Shown here: positions 10,450 through 19,740 of the stretch, in pieces
Layout: every line of letters starts with the position of its first letter
Position numbering within the stretch: position 1 is the stretch's first letter
NCBI GenBank assembly: GCA_001939145.1
Contig: LSRX01000078.1
Coordinates: 125,594-189,593 of the forward strand
Reading direction: 5' to 3'
Length of the DNA stretch: 64,000 bases
From: Symbiodinium microadriaticum
Taxonomy: Eukaryota; Sar; Dinophyceae; Suessiales; Symbiodiniaceae
Position numbers and translations under genes: made by a program
The notes under the pieces: model-generated
Seen by the model: only the letters and a program-made list of their open reading frames with translations
Databases searched by the model: none
Told to the model about the DNA's origin: nothing

Positions 10450-13400
10450 GTGAGCATGGCAAGTGCCTCCGCTGAAGCGACCCAAGACAGCGCTCAGACA
10501 CCTGTTCCCGTGGGAGATGAGGAGGACCTTCAAGAGCCGCCTCCGGACCCCTGGGCAGCCTATACAGCTGGCCAGACACTGGAGACGCCTCCTCCCGGTT
10601 TCAGCCCTGCCAGAAGTAGAGGCCGACCTGGACCGGACGACATGGACGCCTTCGAGGAGTTCTTACGAAGACGGCGTGCAACACAACGACCTCCGGCTCG
10701 GCGGCCACGCTATGAAGAAGAAGACGGAGATGACGATGGCGGTGGCCCCGGGAGAAGCAATGCCGGACCTCCACCACAGTGGGATGGTACGACATCCTTC
10801 CGGGACTATGAGGTCAGAGCGAAGTTATGGTTGGCGACCACCAAGGTCAAAGCACGGGCCAGGGGCCCAATGCTCCTCAAGAGCCTCACCGGCACCCCCT
10901 TCGACGACCTGAAGTACCTCGCCAAGGACGACGAATGGATGCAGAGTGACGAGAATGGGGCTCGACTTCTAAAGTTGATGAACACTAAGGAGCTATATGG
11001 AGAGGATGAACGTGAAGAGATGATCAACACCCTGGTCAAGGTGACGTACACTTTAAGGAGATCCCGCGGCGAAGCTTACAAGGCCTTCTTCGCCAGGTGG
11101 GACAATGCCGTTCGCAGGTTGAGCGAGCACAAGGTGGAGCTTCCCCAGGAGTACTTGGGATTCCTTTTGGTCATGGCCTTACAAGTCGCCCCGGACGAGG
11201 TGAAGCTCATGATGAACTACACCCAGGGCAAGCTGACGCAGAAGGCCGTGAAGGAATGGATCCGTGTGCAGGAAGCCGACCTAGCATGGAGCGCTTCCCA
11301 ACAGAAGCCAAGGAAGGCCGAGTCGATCATGATGATAGACGAGGCCTCGGAATTTCCCGAGGAGAGCCTGGAACCCGAGCCGGCGGACGAGGAGAATGTC
11401 GAGGTTCTCTTGAGTGCCCTCGGGGAGTTGGATGAGAATGCGGACGGCGAGTCGGTCGCCACGACGGACGTGTTTGACGAAGATGAGGCCAAGGAGATCC
11501 TCGCGACCATGGTCAGAGAGCACTCCAAGGGAGGACCCAGGAGATCCTTCAAGGCGGTGAATGATGCCAAGCGAGCTAAGGGTTTGGCCAGAGGCTATGG
11601 AGCCCACCGGGACCCCAGTGGACGCTTCGGAACCTCCAAGGATTTTGGATCTGGAAAGGGGTCTGACCACGTCCGGACCGGCCAGTCCTACAAGATCTCG
11701 ATCGAGGCCCTGAAGAAGAAAACCCGATGTGCAAGATGTCATCAGGTCGGACATTGGCACAAGGAGTGCCCAAATCCGGCCAAGCCGAAGGAGAACTACT
11801 ACGTCGAGAACGAATCCGAAGAGGCCCTCTTCTTGCACTACCTTGACTTCGTCGATTACCAGTCTAGCAGGTCGCAGGTCGTTCAGACGGCTGCCAAAAG
11901 CACGGCAGCCTCGTCGAGCGACATTTTGAGTAGGCCGACTGCCCGACCCGGACCTGAGAATGGCGAGTCCGCATACATGTGTTCCGCCTTAGGCCTACCT
12001 CATGAGTTGATGTATGTCAATGACAGTGCGCAGGTTGATGAAGACTCATGTGCTACCATAGACACAGGCTGCCAACGGACTGCTATCGGGAAGGAGACCT
12101 TAGATAGGATGATATCACGATATCCTCAAGGTGTACAACCATGCTACAAGCCCGAGGAACATGTCTTCAAGTCCGTCAATGGTCTCTCAAGAACCCAGAG
12201 GGTGGCTTGTCTTCCAGCCAGTCTAGGCCCAGGCGGATGCATCTTGAGGCCTGCAGTCTTTGAGGATGGACAGAGCAGTAAGGCGCCCTTCCTGATCTCA
12301 CTGCCCTTTTTGTTGTTTTGTCGAGCCCAACTAGATTTAGATCCTCAACGTGGACTACGTATGAAGCTGCGCAGATTCAACCATGAAATTCCCCTACACA
12401 TTGGGCCCACCGGGGCCCTACGGGTTCCACTTGACCAGTTTGATGGGAAGATGCTTAAACATCTCAGCAGTGCACTTGACAACCTTCGGGAACCAAAATT
12501 GGAAGCTAATCTGTTGAAGGCCGAGGAACCCGACCAGGAAGATCCATTGCATGGCGGCAGTGTTCGGCCCAATCTCTTGGCGAAGAACCTTAGTGTTCCC
12601 CCAGGCCTTTGCGACCCTCCTCGGAAACATGCCGTCGAGCAACAAGCGCCAGAAGTCCTTGACCGAGGAGGAGAAACAATATCGACGACAGTTCCATTGG
12701 CGTCGCATGGTGCTACGTATCTTCACCATCATGGCCAACAGCGTCTACCAGGTGGTGGAAAATCATCTCGGCCTCCAACCCAACAAGAAGAAGGCACAGA
12801 GCAGGATGGTGGAAACCATCCGCGGCATGAGCCCCGACGAGCTGCAGGAAGCCCACGAGATGATCACGAGCGCCATGATCGCGGCCCAGTACCAGGAGGA
12901 GGACTGGTCCGTGGTGGAGCCGGCTCCAACTCTGAGCCCCTTGAAGCGGCAAGCCGAAGAGTCGGACACCGAGACCGGGATGTCGACCGACGAGTTCGCG
13001 AACCCGAAGGTCCTCCTGTGCTATTGCAACATGGAAGCGATCCTGCTTCGGACCAAGAAGCGGGGTCCCAACCTGCATCGGCTCTTCTGGCGGTGCCCCC
13101 GATTCGCCGATGTGGGGAACAGATGCGAGTTTTTCCAGTGGGAAGCCGACCGTCACCAAGACATGTGGACGAACCAAAGGGCCGGACCTCCACCACCGAC
13201 GGCGAGGAGATCTACCCCACCGAGCTCTCCAGCACCGACCCTCGATTCCCGGAACTTGGCGTCTCCGGGGTCTATGCCGAGGACACCCAACGATGTCAAC
13301 GAATCCGCCATGGTGGACGATCCGTGCGGCTGCAAGAACCCGAGGCTGGTGGGCACGGGATCGAACTCATGGGTGACCCAGATTCGATGCACCCAGTGCG

Positions 13401-16400
13401 GAAAGATGGTGACACGGAGGCCCACGAGCAAGGCTCGGGAGTACTACGCCAAGAAGAATATGGTGCCACCTACGCCGAAGGAGTTGCCGCCAACCCCTCC
13501 GACTTCCTCGGTGTCTACTCCGAAGCTATCAGCGATGCCCGGGACACCGCTCTCCAACAACCTGTTTGGAGCGAGGGCGGACAAGCCAGCCTCTGCGAGC
13601 TCCCACGTGTCGGCCAGCAGCTCCAACCGGGAGACCAAGTCCAAGAAATCCAGCAGTGCGGGGACTCCAGAAGACACGATACCCGTGCTGGACGAGACCT
13701 ATGCCGAGTACCAGGAGTTCAAGCGGTTCATGGAGGCAAAGAAGGCGGCGGAGTCAACCCAGAACCGCCGGAAGTGAGACTGTCGGTCAGCGGGCAGCGA
13801 CATATGATGGCAAGCCTCAAGAGGGCAGAGCAGGTCTGGACCGATCTGCAGAATTGTCTGATCAACGGACGGAAGCATCTTCGAGAGCTAAAAGATCGGG
13901 CCGCCTCCGACTACAAGAAGGGTTTTAGCAAGCAGAAGCGCAAAGTGTATGCCGAGATCTTTAATCTTAGCCAACAGAATACCCTCGAACAGGCACCGAG
14001 CGTTCAGCAGCAGGTTAAGCTCCAGCAGCCCATCCATGACAGGATCCTAGTGATCGATTTAGAGTCCGCCGTCTTGCTCAGTTCCGCGCAGCACTCAATC
14101 CTGACTTACGTGAGGCATGCACGACCCGGACTGGTGATCATCCGACAGCCCGAGGCCACTTGGTTCAGAACAGGAAGGCCCCTAGATTACTTCAAGCAAC
14201 AACAACTTCAAGAGCTCAAGGACTATATTCACCAACAACAAGACCACAGGGTTCTGGTACGGTTTTCCAAGAAGGTGATTGAAACATGTTCTGCCTATGG
14301 CGCGGTCTTCGTGGCCGAGGAACCATGGAAACGAGGCGGTTGGCAAGAGCAAGAAGCTCGACATCTCAAGGAAACCGTTGAGACGTGGAATGCCGAGGTG
14401 AATGGATGGCGAGACGGACACGATCAAGAACGCGATGGAGGGCGAGACGAACACGATCAAGGACGCGATGGAGGGCGAGACGAACACGATCAAGGACGCG
14501 ATGGAGGGTCAATTGGACACCAGGTCCAAAGAACCTTGGACAAGGGTCAGCGCCCGGCTACCTTTGTCATGAACAGAGCCAGTCTAGCCAAACGACTCGA
14601 CCACAAGATGGTGAAGACACCCGAGGAGGGCATCAAGTTGATAGTCCAGACGTACGCCAAGATCCGCGGCAAGGCAGCAGGACAAATGACGATCGTGAAG
14701 GCAGCGCAAGTACTGGAAGAAGATCGACAACACGATGGTGTCTACTTCACGGAGACCGAGCTCAACGCGATGACCTACCAGGAGACAGTACCCACCGGCT
14801 TCAAGGAGATCCTTCACCAGGAAGAGGACGAGGACGCCGACGAGCAGGTGATTCCCGGGAACTACGGCCTAACCGCCGAGATCCTCCAGACCGAAGGTGT
14901 TCATCCTCTGGAAGACGGCATGGTTGCGGTGGTCAAGCTCCAAACGGACCGTCTTCCGGTTCCAACCGAGGAAGAAGAATACAGCAATTTTCCCTGGAGA
15001 TCGAGCTGGAGCCGCGGCGCCGGAGGAGACTGGAGCTGTTTGGAGGACGAGGTTCGGTGGCAAGAACTACATCAACCTGGAAGAACCTTACCTCAGCCTC
15101 TCGACGTGGTCGTCCTCTACCGCAAGCGCTTGGATGGAAGACGAGACAAGCGGATGAACCACTTTCCGGGAATGAGCAAGGTCACTCTGGAACGTATGGT
15201 CCGACGAGCACATGAAGGTCTCGGTCATCCAGAGAACGGAAGATTCGTGCGGATCCTCCGGCACAGCCATGCAGATCCCGAAGCCATCGAGATTGCGAAG
15301 AACCTTCGGTGCTGCGTGTGCGAGGCCTACAAGGTGCCAGCACCTATTCGACAAGGAGCTCCTCCTCGAGAAGACCTCTTCATTAACGACCTGGTGGGCG
15401 TTGACACCGTACACCTTCGGAACCACAAGAACCAGGCCGTTCCCGCTTTGAACATGATCGACTGGCACTCACACTTTCAGCTGGTGGTGCCGATGGCAGC
15501 CGAGACCGCTGCCGAAACCAGAAAGGCCTACAGACAATGGGTCCGATTCTTCGGACCTCCACGGAAGCTCATGATCGACTTGGGCGGGGAGTTCAAGGCA
15601 GAGTTCCGAAAGCAAGCAGAAGAAGACGGCTCAGAGTTAGTTCCAGGCCCACTGGAGACTCCTACTCAACGAGGACTCACCGAGCGGGCCGGCGGTGTAT
15701 TCAAGGATATCCTCTACAAGGCCATGGCAACCTATGGCTGCAACACCTTTACTGAGTGGAAGGAGCTGGTGGATGTCACCTGCATGACCCGGAACAGACT
15801 TCTTCTTCGGGGAGGATACTCCCCAATCCAGAGGGTCATCGGCTACAGCCCTCGAATTCCAGGAGGACTTCTTCAAGGTGGCGAACAAGATGAGATGGTG
15901 GCGGAACTACAACATGTTGGCGACACGGACGCCAATAAGGCGATGAGAATGAGGAAGGCCGCGGCCATGGCGTTCCACGAGGCGGACTGTGACCAGGCCC
16001 TCCGAGCAGCTACGTTGGCAGGTCGGAGGCAACACCAAAATATTGAGGTCGGCCAAGCGATCTACTTCTGGCGGCGTGGTGCAGGCACCCACAAGAAGAC
16101 CCGGACGTCCTACTGGCAAGGACCCGGAAGGGTTGTGATGACTTCCTTGCCAAATGCCGTATGGATTGCCTACCAAGGAAGTTTGGTCAAGGCCGCCCCG
16201 GAGCGAACCAGGCCGGCCACCGAGGAGGAGGCACTATCCCTTTCAGGATGGATGCGCGGGCTTTCCCAGGCCCGCGGCATGTTCGACGGCAAACTACGGC
16301 GAAACTTCGTGGACCTCACTAAGGACCAGGACCCCGTGGACCAGGAGCAAGAAGATGAGGCGATGCCCCAGGCCGAAGCCAGCGAATCTTGGCAACCTCC

Positions 16401-18825
16401 CCTACGACGAGTACGGGCCAAGACCAGCCACTACAGCCGCGAACCACCACGGCCTGATGCTCCAGCACCAGACGAAGGCTACGGAGCCCGCATGGAGGAC
16501 ACCGTTCTCGGTTCACATGCAGAAGCTCCGGAACCTAATGTTGATGAGGACGGCGACTTGGTTCTACATCCTCCACCCGGACTTCCTGTTGGAACTGGCG
16601 AGCACAAGCGAGAGATGGAGAATCCAGAAGAACCATCGGGCAAACGGAGCCGGGTGGAGATGCTGGAAGCCTACCACATGAACTTGACCACCCTGGCCAA
16701 ACAACGACAAAAGAAGGAAGCCCGAGCCCAGGACTTCACCGGAAAGGACCAAGAGAGATTGGAGCGGGCCATTCTGAAGGAGATCAACAATAACCTGGGA
16801 ACCGGCGCCTACAAGATTCTCTCCCTCAAGGAGTCCCAGGACATTCTGCAGTGTAAGCCCGAGAAGGTCATGGAGTCCAGGTATGTCCTGACCAAGAAGC
16901 CCCTCGAGCCGAACGATGTTGCAAAGGCCCAGGCCGAGGATCTACTCTTGGACGACAGGGTCCACGGGCCCGTCAAGGCAAAGTGCAGACACGTTATGAA
17001 GGGTTTTTCCGAGGAAGCCGCGCTAGATGTGGAGAGCACGACTCCCCAGGTGAGCCGGGATTCTGTGATTTTCGTGGCACAGGTGCTTGCAAGCATGGGT
17101 TGGGATCCTGGTTTCTTAGACTTCACCCAGGCCTTCCATTCCGGGGATAAGATAAACCGAGAGTTGTACTGCAAACAGCCAAAAGAAGGAATTCCAGGAA
17201 TGCACAAGGATCAGATCCTGATGCTGCTGAAAACCTGTTACGGCCTGACAGACGGACCCTACGCCTGGTACCAGCACCTCTGCCGGCGTCTACGGGAATT
17301 CGGCTACCGAACTAGCCGTTCAGATCCTTGCGTGTTTTTCTTACACGCGCAAGACCCGGATACCGGAAATCCCTGGCTCGAAGGCATCATTGGACTGGCG
17401 ACAGATGACATGTTGCACGGTGGAGGTGCCCAACATTGGAGCAACATTCAGCAGATCGCCACGGAGTATAAGCTGGGCAAGAATCAGAAAGGTTCCGGTC
17501 GGTTCACCGGGAAGGATATCCGTAAGGAGGCCGACGGTTCCCTACAGATCGACCAGGCCTTCTATGTCAAGGAGAAGGCCGAAAAGATTGTCATCCCGCG
17601 GAAAAGAAAGCAACAAAGATTTTCAAGATGCCGGCCCGACGAGGTGGAACAGTTAAGGAGCCAGCTGGGAGTACTCTCCTGGCTAGCCAAGGAGACGAGA
17701 TGCGATTTGGCTGGACGGGTTTGTCTGTTGCAACAGTGCTTTCCAGAACCCAAGGTTGCCGATCTGATTGAGTGCAATCGAATCATTGAGGAGGCTATCC
17801 AGCACGCGCAGCTCGGCATCAAGGTGATGCCCATTCCTTGGCAGGACCTACGAGTTTCGGTGGTGACGGACGCTGCATGGGGAAATTCCAAAGACCAGAT
17901 CTGGATAGAAACTTCGGAAGAGGACTTTTGGGAAGAAACCCCTACCGAATGGATTCGTCATCACAGGATGCCAAGGCGAACGACTTTCCATCCTGGAGCA
18001 GCCCAAGGAGGTCCGGATTTGCATGATATTGTACCAGCCCGAGTTACCGAGTACTACCTAGACCAGGCCGGAACTGGGATACGACCGCGAGTTGCTGAAG
18101 ACGACTGGACAGACGACAAGGGGATTCGAGTCCTCCACGAGGACTCGTGGTTGGGCCGAACCCGCTTCCGTAAGAGCTCCAGCGAGGAGCCAGGCGCTAC
18201 CAAAATCCATTCCAGTCTTCAGCAGCTACAGAACTTAAGCAGCCAAGGCGGCCAGATCATCCTCTACCACGACAAGGGCCTTGCAGAAGGACATCAACAA
18301 GCCGCGACTACTTTGGCGGCATGGAGAAGCTTTCGCCTCAAAAGAAAGACGGTCGACACCTTGGCCGCGGAGGGCCAAGCACTTCAAGCGGGGATCGGTT
18401 CGATCCACTGGCACAGGTTGATGTTCTTGGAGGCCTTCTATGGAATGCTTTCCACCGAGAGGTGGCGGGAAGAGTCCCGGCATATTCCATTTCTGGCAGC
18501 CGTTGACTCGAAGAGCCTCTACGATGCGGCAAACAAGTGTACGAGCACCACTGCTTATATTAGCGACAAGCGGACTGCAATTGATCTTGCGGTCATCAAG
18601 GCCGACCTCTTGGAAACCAGCGGAACCATCCGCTGGATTGATACTAGGGCGATGATAGCGGATCCCTTGACCAAGATCCATCCAGCAGCCTACCTCCGCT
18701 ATGTGATGGACAAGGGGAGATGGTCTATCGTCGAAGAGGGGACCGCCTTGCAACGCAAGGCAATCGAACGTGGGGAACGAGTGCATCAAGCGATGCACTT
18801 GATGTTTTGGGAACACAAAGTGTGA
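10450..18825 (+). CDS. Copia-1 Gag-Pol polyprotein (2791 aa)
   Basis: Encodes the proteins for particle assembly, reverse transcription and integration. In order: acidic/proline-rich N-terminus; helical gag domain (about residues 100-300); CCHC zinc knuckle CX2CX4HX4C at 427-440; aspartic protease with IDTG, D538; integrase with an HHCC-type zinc region (H1588, CXXC 1621-1624) and catalytic D1652, D1710 and E1745 (34 residues between the last two); RVT_2-type reverse transcriptase with a TDD catalytic pair at D2319-D2320; RNase H with D2474, a VDSKSLYD segment and a final DPLTK motif. The polyprotein is long for Copia because of extra sequence between protease and integrase. Residues about 727-1110 are R/G/H/P-rich and look like shadow translation of the overlapping +1 ORF. 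Residues about 1220-1300 may be a decayed methyltransferase-like domain. A 33-bp tandem repeat encodes an RDEHDQGRDGG-type repeat near 1319-1354. The ATG at 10450 is the first in frame after the LTR. Confidence 0.95.
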   Translation: MSMASASAEATQDSAQTPVPVGDEEDLQEPPPDPWAAYTAGQTLETPPPGFSPARSRGRPGPDDMDAFEEFLRRRRATQRPPARRPRYEEEDGDDDGGGPGRSNAGPPPQWDGTTSFRDYEVRAKLWLATTKVKARARGPMLLKSLTGTPFDDLKYLAKDDEWMQSDENGARLLKLMNTKELYGEDEREEMINTLVKVTYTLRRSRGEAYKAFFARWDNAVRRLSEHKVELPQEYLGFLLVMALQVAPDEVKLMMNYTQGKLTQKAVKEWIRVQEADLAWSASQQKPRKAESIMMIDEASEFPEESLEPEPADEENVEVLLSALGELDENADGESVATTDVFDEDEAKEILATMVREHSKGGPRRSFKAVNDAKRAKGLARGYGAHRDPSGRFGTSKDFGSGKGSDHVRTGQSYKISIEALKKKTRCARCHQVGHWHKECPNPAKPKENYYVENESEEALFLHYLDFVDYQSSRSQVVQTAAKSTAASSSDILSRPTARPGPENGESAYMCSALGLPHELMYVNDSAQVDEDSCATIDTGCQRTAIGKETLDRMISRYPQGVQPCYKPEEHVFKSVNGLSRTQRVACLPASLGPGGCILRPAVFEDGQSSKAPFLISLPFLLFCRAQLDLDPQRGLRMKLRRFNHEIPLHIGPTGALRVPLDQFDGKMLKHLSSALDNLREPKLEANLLKAEEPDQEDPLHGGSVRPNLLAKNLSVPPGLCDPPRKHAVEQQAPEVLDRGGETISTTVPLASHGATYLHHHGQQRLPGGGKSSRPPTQQEEGTEQDGGNHPRHEPRRAAGSPRDDHERHDRGPVPGGGLVRGGAGSNSEPLEAASRRVGHRDRDVDRRVREPEGPPVLLQHGSDPASDQEAGSQPASALLAVPPIRRCGEQMRVFPVGSRPSPRHVDEPKGRTSTTDGEEIYPTELSSTDPRFPELGVSGVYAEDTQRCQRIRHGGRSVRLQEPEAGGHGIELMGDPDSMHPVRKDGDTEAHEQGSGVLRQEEYGATYAEGVAANPSDFLGVYSEAISDARDTALQQPVWSEGGQASLCELPRVGQQLQPGDQVQEIQQCGDSRRHDTRAGRDLCRVPGVQAVHGGKEGGGVNPEPPEVRLSVSGQRHMMASLKRAEQVWTDLQNCLINGRKHLRELKDRAASDYKKGFSKQKRKVYAEIFNLSQQNTLEQAPSVQQQVKLQQPIHDRILVIDLESAVLLSSAQHSILTYVRHARPGLVIIRQPEATWFRTGRPLDYFKQQQLQELKDYIHQQQDHRVLVRFSKKVIETCSAYGAVFVAEEPWKRGGWQEQEARHLKETVETWNAEVNGWRDGHDQERDGGRDEHDQGRDGGRDEHDQGRDGGSIGHQVQRTLDKGQRPATFVMNRASLAKRLDHKMVKTPEEGIKLIVQTYAKIRGKAAGQMTIVKAAQVLEEDRQHDGVYFTETELNAMTYQETVPTGFKEILHQEEDEDADEQVIPGNYGLTAEILQTEGVHPLEDGMVAVVKLQTDRLPVPTEEEEYSNFPWRSSWSRGAGGDWSCLEDEVRWQELHQPGRTLPQPLDVVVLYRKRLDGRRDKRMNHFPGMSKVTLERMVRRAHEGLGHPENGRFVRILRHSHADPEAIEIAKNLRCCVCEAYKVPAPIRQGAPPREDLFINDLVGVDTVHLRNHKNQAVPALNMIDWHSHFQLVVPMAAETAAETRKAYRQWVRFFGPPRKLMIDLGGEFKAEFRKQAEEDGSELVPGPLETPTQRGLTERAGGVFKDILYKAMATYGCNTFTEWKELVDVTCMTRNRLLLRGGYSPIQRVIGYSPRIPGGLLQGGEQDEMVAELQHVGDTDANKAMRMRKAAAMAFHEADCDQALRAATLAGRRQHQNIEVGQAIYFWRRGAGTHKKTRTSYWQGPGRVVMTSLPNAVWIAYQGSLVKAAPERTRPATEEEALSLSGWMRGLSQARGMFDGKLRRNFVDLTKDQDPVDQEQEDEAMPQAEASESWQPPLRRVRAKTSHYSREPPRPDAPAPDEGYGARMEDTVLGSHAEAPEPNVDEDGDLVLHPPPGLPVGTGEHKREMENPEEPSGKRSRVEMLEAYHMNLTTLAKQRQKKEARAQDFTGKDQERLERAILKEINNNLGTGAYKILSLKESQDILQCKPEKVMESRYVLTKKPLEPNDVAKAQAEDLLLDDRVHGPVKAKCRHVMKGFSEEAALDVESTTPQVSRDSVIFVAQVLASMGWDPGFLDFTQAFHSGDKINRELYCKQPKEGIPGMHKDQILMLLKTCYGLTDGPYAWYQHLCRRLREFGYRTSRSDPCVFFLHAQDPDTGNPWLEGIIGLATDDMLHGGGAQHWSNIQQIATEYKLGKNQKGSGRFTGKDIRKEADGSLQIDQAFYVKEKAEKIVIPRKRKQQRFSRCRPDEVEQLRSQLGVLSWLAKETRCDLAGRVCLLQQCFPEPKVADLIECNRIIEEAIQHAQLGIKVMPIPWQDLRVSVVTDAAWGNSKDQIWIETSEEDFWEETPTEWIRHHRMPRRTTFHPGAAQGGPDLHDIVPARVTEYYLDQAGTGIRPRVAEDDWTDDKGIRVLHEDSWLGRTRFRKSSSEEPGATKIHSSLQQLQNLSSQGGQIILYHDKGLAEGHQQAATTLAAWRSFRLKRKTVDTLAAEGQALQAGIGSIHWHRLMFLEAFYGMLSTERWREESRHIPFLAAVDSKSLYDAANKCTSTTAYISDKRTAIDLAVIKADLLETSGTIRWIDTRAMIADPLTKIHPAAYLRYVMDKGRWSIVEEGTALQRKAIERGERVHQAMHLMFWEHKV
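12629..13777 (+). CDS. Copia-1 overlapping +1 ORF: GRF zinc-finger protein (382 aa)
   Basis: This frame lies +1 to the polyprotein and has protein-like composition exactly where the main frame loses it. From the ATG at 12629 (A at -3) it reads a basic helical N-terminus (MPSSNKRQK...). A GRF-type zinc finger follows, with C131, C133, a GPN-x-xR-x-FW-x-C segment (C156), then C166 and FFQW. A second Cys cluster (CGC ... CTQC), a Ser/Pro/Thr-rich linker and a charged helical tail complete it. GRF fingers in known proteins (NEIL3, TOP3A, APE2) bind single-stranded DNA, so a nucleic-acid-binding accessory role is plausible. The same frame is open from an ATG at 12551, but the segment before 12629 looks like shadow of the polyprotein. 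How it is translated (internal initiation, +1 frameshift or a spliced transcript) cannot be seen. Confidence 0.8.
   Translation: MPSSNKRQKSLTEEEKQYRRQFHWRRMVLRIFTIMANSVYQVVENHLGLQPNKKKAQSRMVETIRGMSPDELQEAHEMITSAMIAAQYQEEDWSVVEPAPTLSPLKRQAEESDTETGMSTDEFANPKVLLCYCNMEAILLRTKKRGPNLHRLFWRCPRFADVGNRCEFFQWEADRHQDMWTNQRAGPPPPTARRSTPPSSPAPTLDSRNLASPGSMPRTPNDVNESAMVDDPCGCKNPRLVGTGSNSWVTQIRCTQCGKMVTRRPTSKAREYYAKKNMVPPTPKELPPTPPTSSVSTPKLSAMPGTPLSNNLFGARADKPASASSHVSASSSNRETKSKKSSSAGTPEDTIPVLDETYAEYQEFKRFMEAKKAAESTQNRRK
14404..14511 (+). repeat. 33-bp coding minisatellite, about 3 units
   Basis: Three near-identical 33-bp units (GATGGAGGGCGAGACGAACA and on) lie in frame inside the Copia-1 polyprotein, each encoding 11 charged residues of the DGGRDEHDQGR type. 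The first unit differs slightly. A multiple-of-three unit keeps the frame open as copy number changes. Confidence 0.9.
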
Positions 18826-18829
18826 CCGG

Positions 18830-18959
18830 TGTGAATTCCGTTGTGCAGTTCTGGTAACACCACCTTTCCCAAAACATGGGGTTTGACATTAATTGGCTCA
18901 AGCGGAAAAGAGCACATGAGTTATGCAGTTGTGACCTGCCACTGTCGATTCTGTCGACA
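18830..18959 (+). repeat. Copia-1 3' LTR (130 bp)
   Basis: Second copy of the 130-bp terminal repeat. It starts four bases after the polyprotein TGA (18823-18825), leaving no room for a normal polypurine tract between stop and LTR; any tract would have to lie in the coding end (GAACACAAAG). Confidence 0.95.
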
Positions 18960-18963
18960 CTAG

Positions 18964-19400
18964 TCTAATTATTACGCCTAAACCCTAGTCTAAGTAATGC
19001 GGCCCCTATATTGTCCCTAAGCCCTACACCCCAAACCCTAACCGGCAGGAGACTGACTTTGAGGGGATCTGGGGCCTCCCTCGTGTCGAAACCCCAGGAG
19101 CCCTTGGAGGGGTTTTTGGGGGTTTAGGGGTTCAGGGGTTTAAGGGGTTCAAGGGTTGAGGGTTTAGGGGTTTAGTTCAGGGGTTCAGGGGTTTAAGGGG
19201 TTTTGGGGGTTAGGGGCTCAGGGGTTTTAGGGTTCAGGGGTTTAGGGTTAAGGGGTTAGGGTTTCAGGGTTTTAGGGGTTTAGGGCTTCAGGGGTTTAGG
19301 GGTTTAGGGTTTAGGGGTTTAAGCGTTTAGGGTTCACAGGGGTTTAGGGTTGATGGGATTTAGGGTTGAGGGGTTTAGGGGTTTAAGGGTTTAGGCCTTG
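18964..19400 (+). repeat. Family I remnant, then a long TTTAGGG-like block
   Basis: 18964-19030 repeats the CCCTAGTCTAA...GCGGCCCC string. 19090-19400 is TTTAGGGG/TTCAGGGG variants with no spacer longer than ~20 bp. Confidence 0.8.
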
Positions 19401-19740
19401 GGGGCCTGGGGCTAAGGCAGGATTCGGAGGAAAGGGGGGTTTGGAGGGATTTGGATTCAAGGTTTGGGCTTTCGTGTTTAGGGTTGGTTGTAAAGTTTGA
19501 AGGCTTTAGTGTTTGAGGAATGAGTTCCGGACAGCGTGAGATTCTTGTAGCCCCAGACCCGAGCAAGTAGCAGTTTCTGACCCGTCACCCATCTGGCTCC
19601 AGCGTAAAACATCGCATAACACACAAATTGCCCGCAAACCCCAAAAGCACGCAGCGGTGCATCTCCGCCTCTCCCCCCGAAGTCGCATACTTGGAGAAGC
19701 ATACTATCCTGGACCCCACGACCTTATTGCATTTACCAAG
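19401..19740. other. Unassigned sequence
   Basis: Unique sequence. Minus-strand ORFs at 19478-19702 lack protein-like features. Confidence 0.5.

Larger units (their letters stand above)
10237..18959 (+). mobile_element. Copia-1: full-length Ty1/Copia LTR retrotransposon
   Basis: An 8.7-kb element bounded by two 130-bp direct repeats that begin TGTGAATTCC and end CTGTCGACA, and read as identical. Between them lies one long frame with gag, CCHC knuckle, DTG protease, integrase, reverse transcriptase and RNase H in Copia order (IN before RT). The flanking duplication is only 4 bp (CTAG at 10233-10236 and 18960-18963), one base shorter than usual for Copia. A primer-binding-like site follows the left LTR. 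The identical LTRs and open frame indicate a recent and possibly still competent insertion. The target is itself a repeat: joining the flanks restores a CCCTAGTCTAATTATTA string that also occurs at 10170-10195. Confidence 0.95.

Noticed and set aside
11217-11838. Minus-strand ORFs of 117 and 185 codons inside Copia-1 gag
   Set aside because: Antisense shadows of GC-rich coding sequence.
12551-12628. Upstream start at 12551 for the GRF ORF
   Set aside because: The 26 residues before the ATG at 12629 look like shadow of the still protein-like polyprotein frame, so the later ATG is preferred.
12629-13777. Frame change explained by paired sequencing errors
   Set aside because: Two compensating indels could mimic it in one element, but the same +1 layout at the same position in an independent element makes this unlikely.
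14404-14511. CRISPR-like array
   Set aside because: Direct tandem units without spacers, in a coding frame of a eukaryotic retrotransposon.
14385-15215. 276-codon ORF in the +2 frame of Copia-1
   Set aside because: R/S/G-rich shadow; here the polyprotein frame itself is protein-like, the opposite of the 12629-13777 situation.
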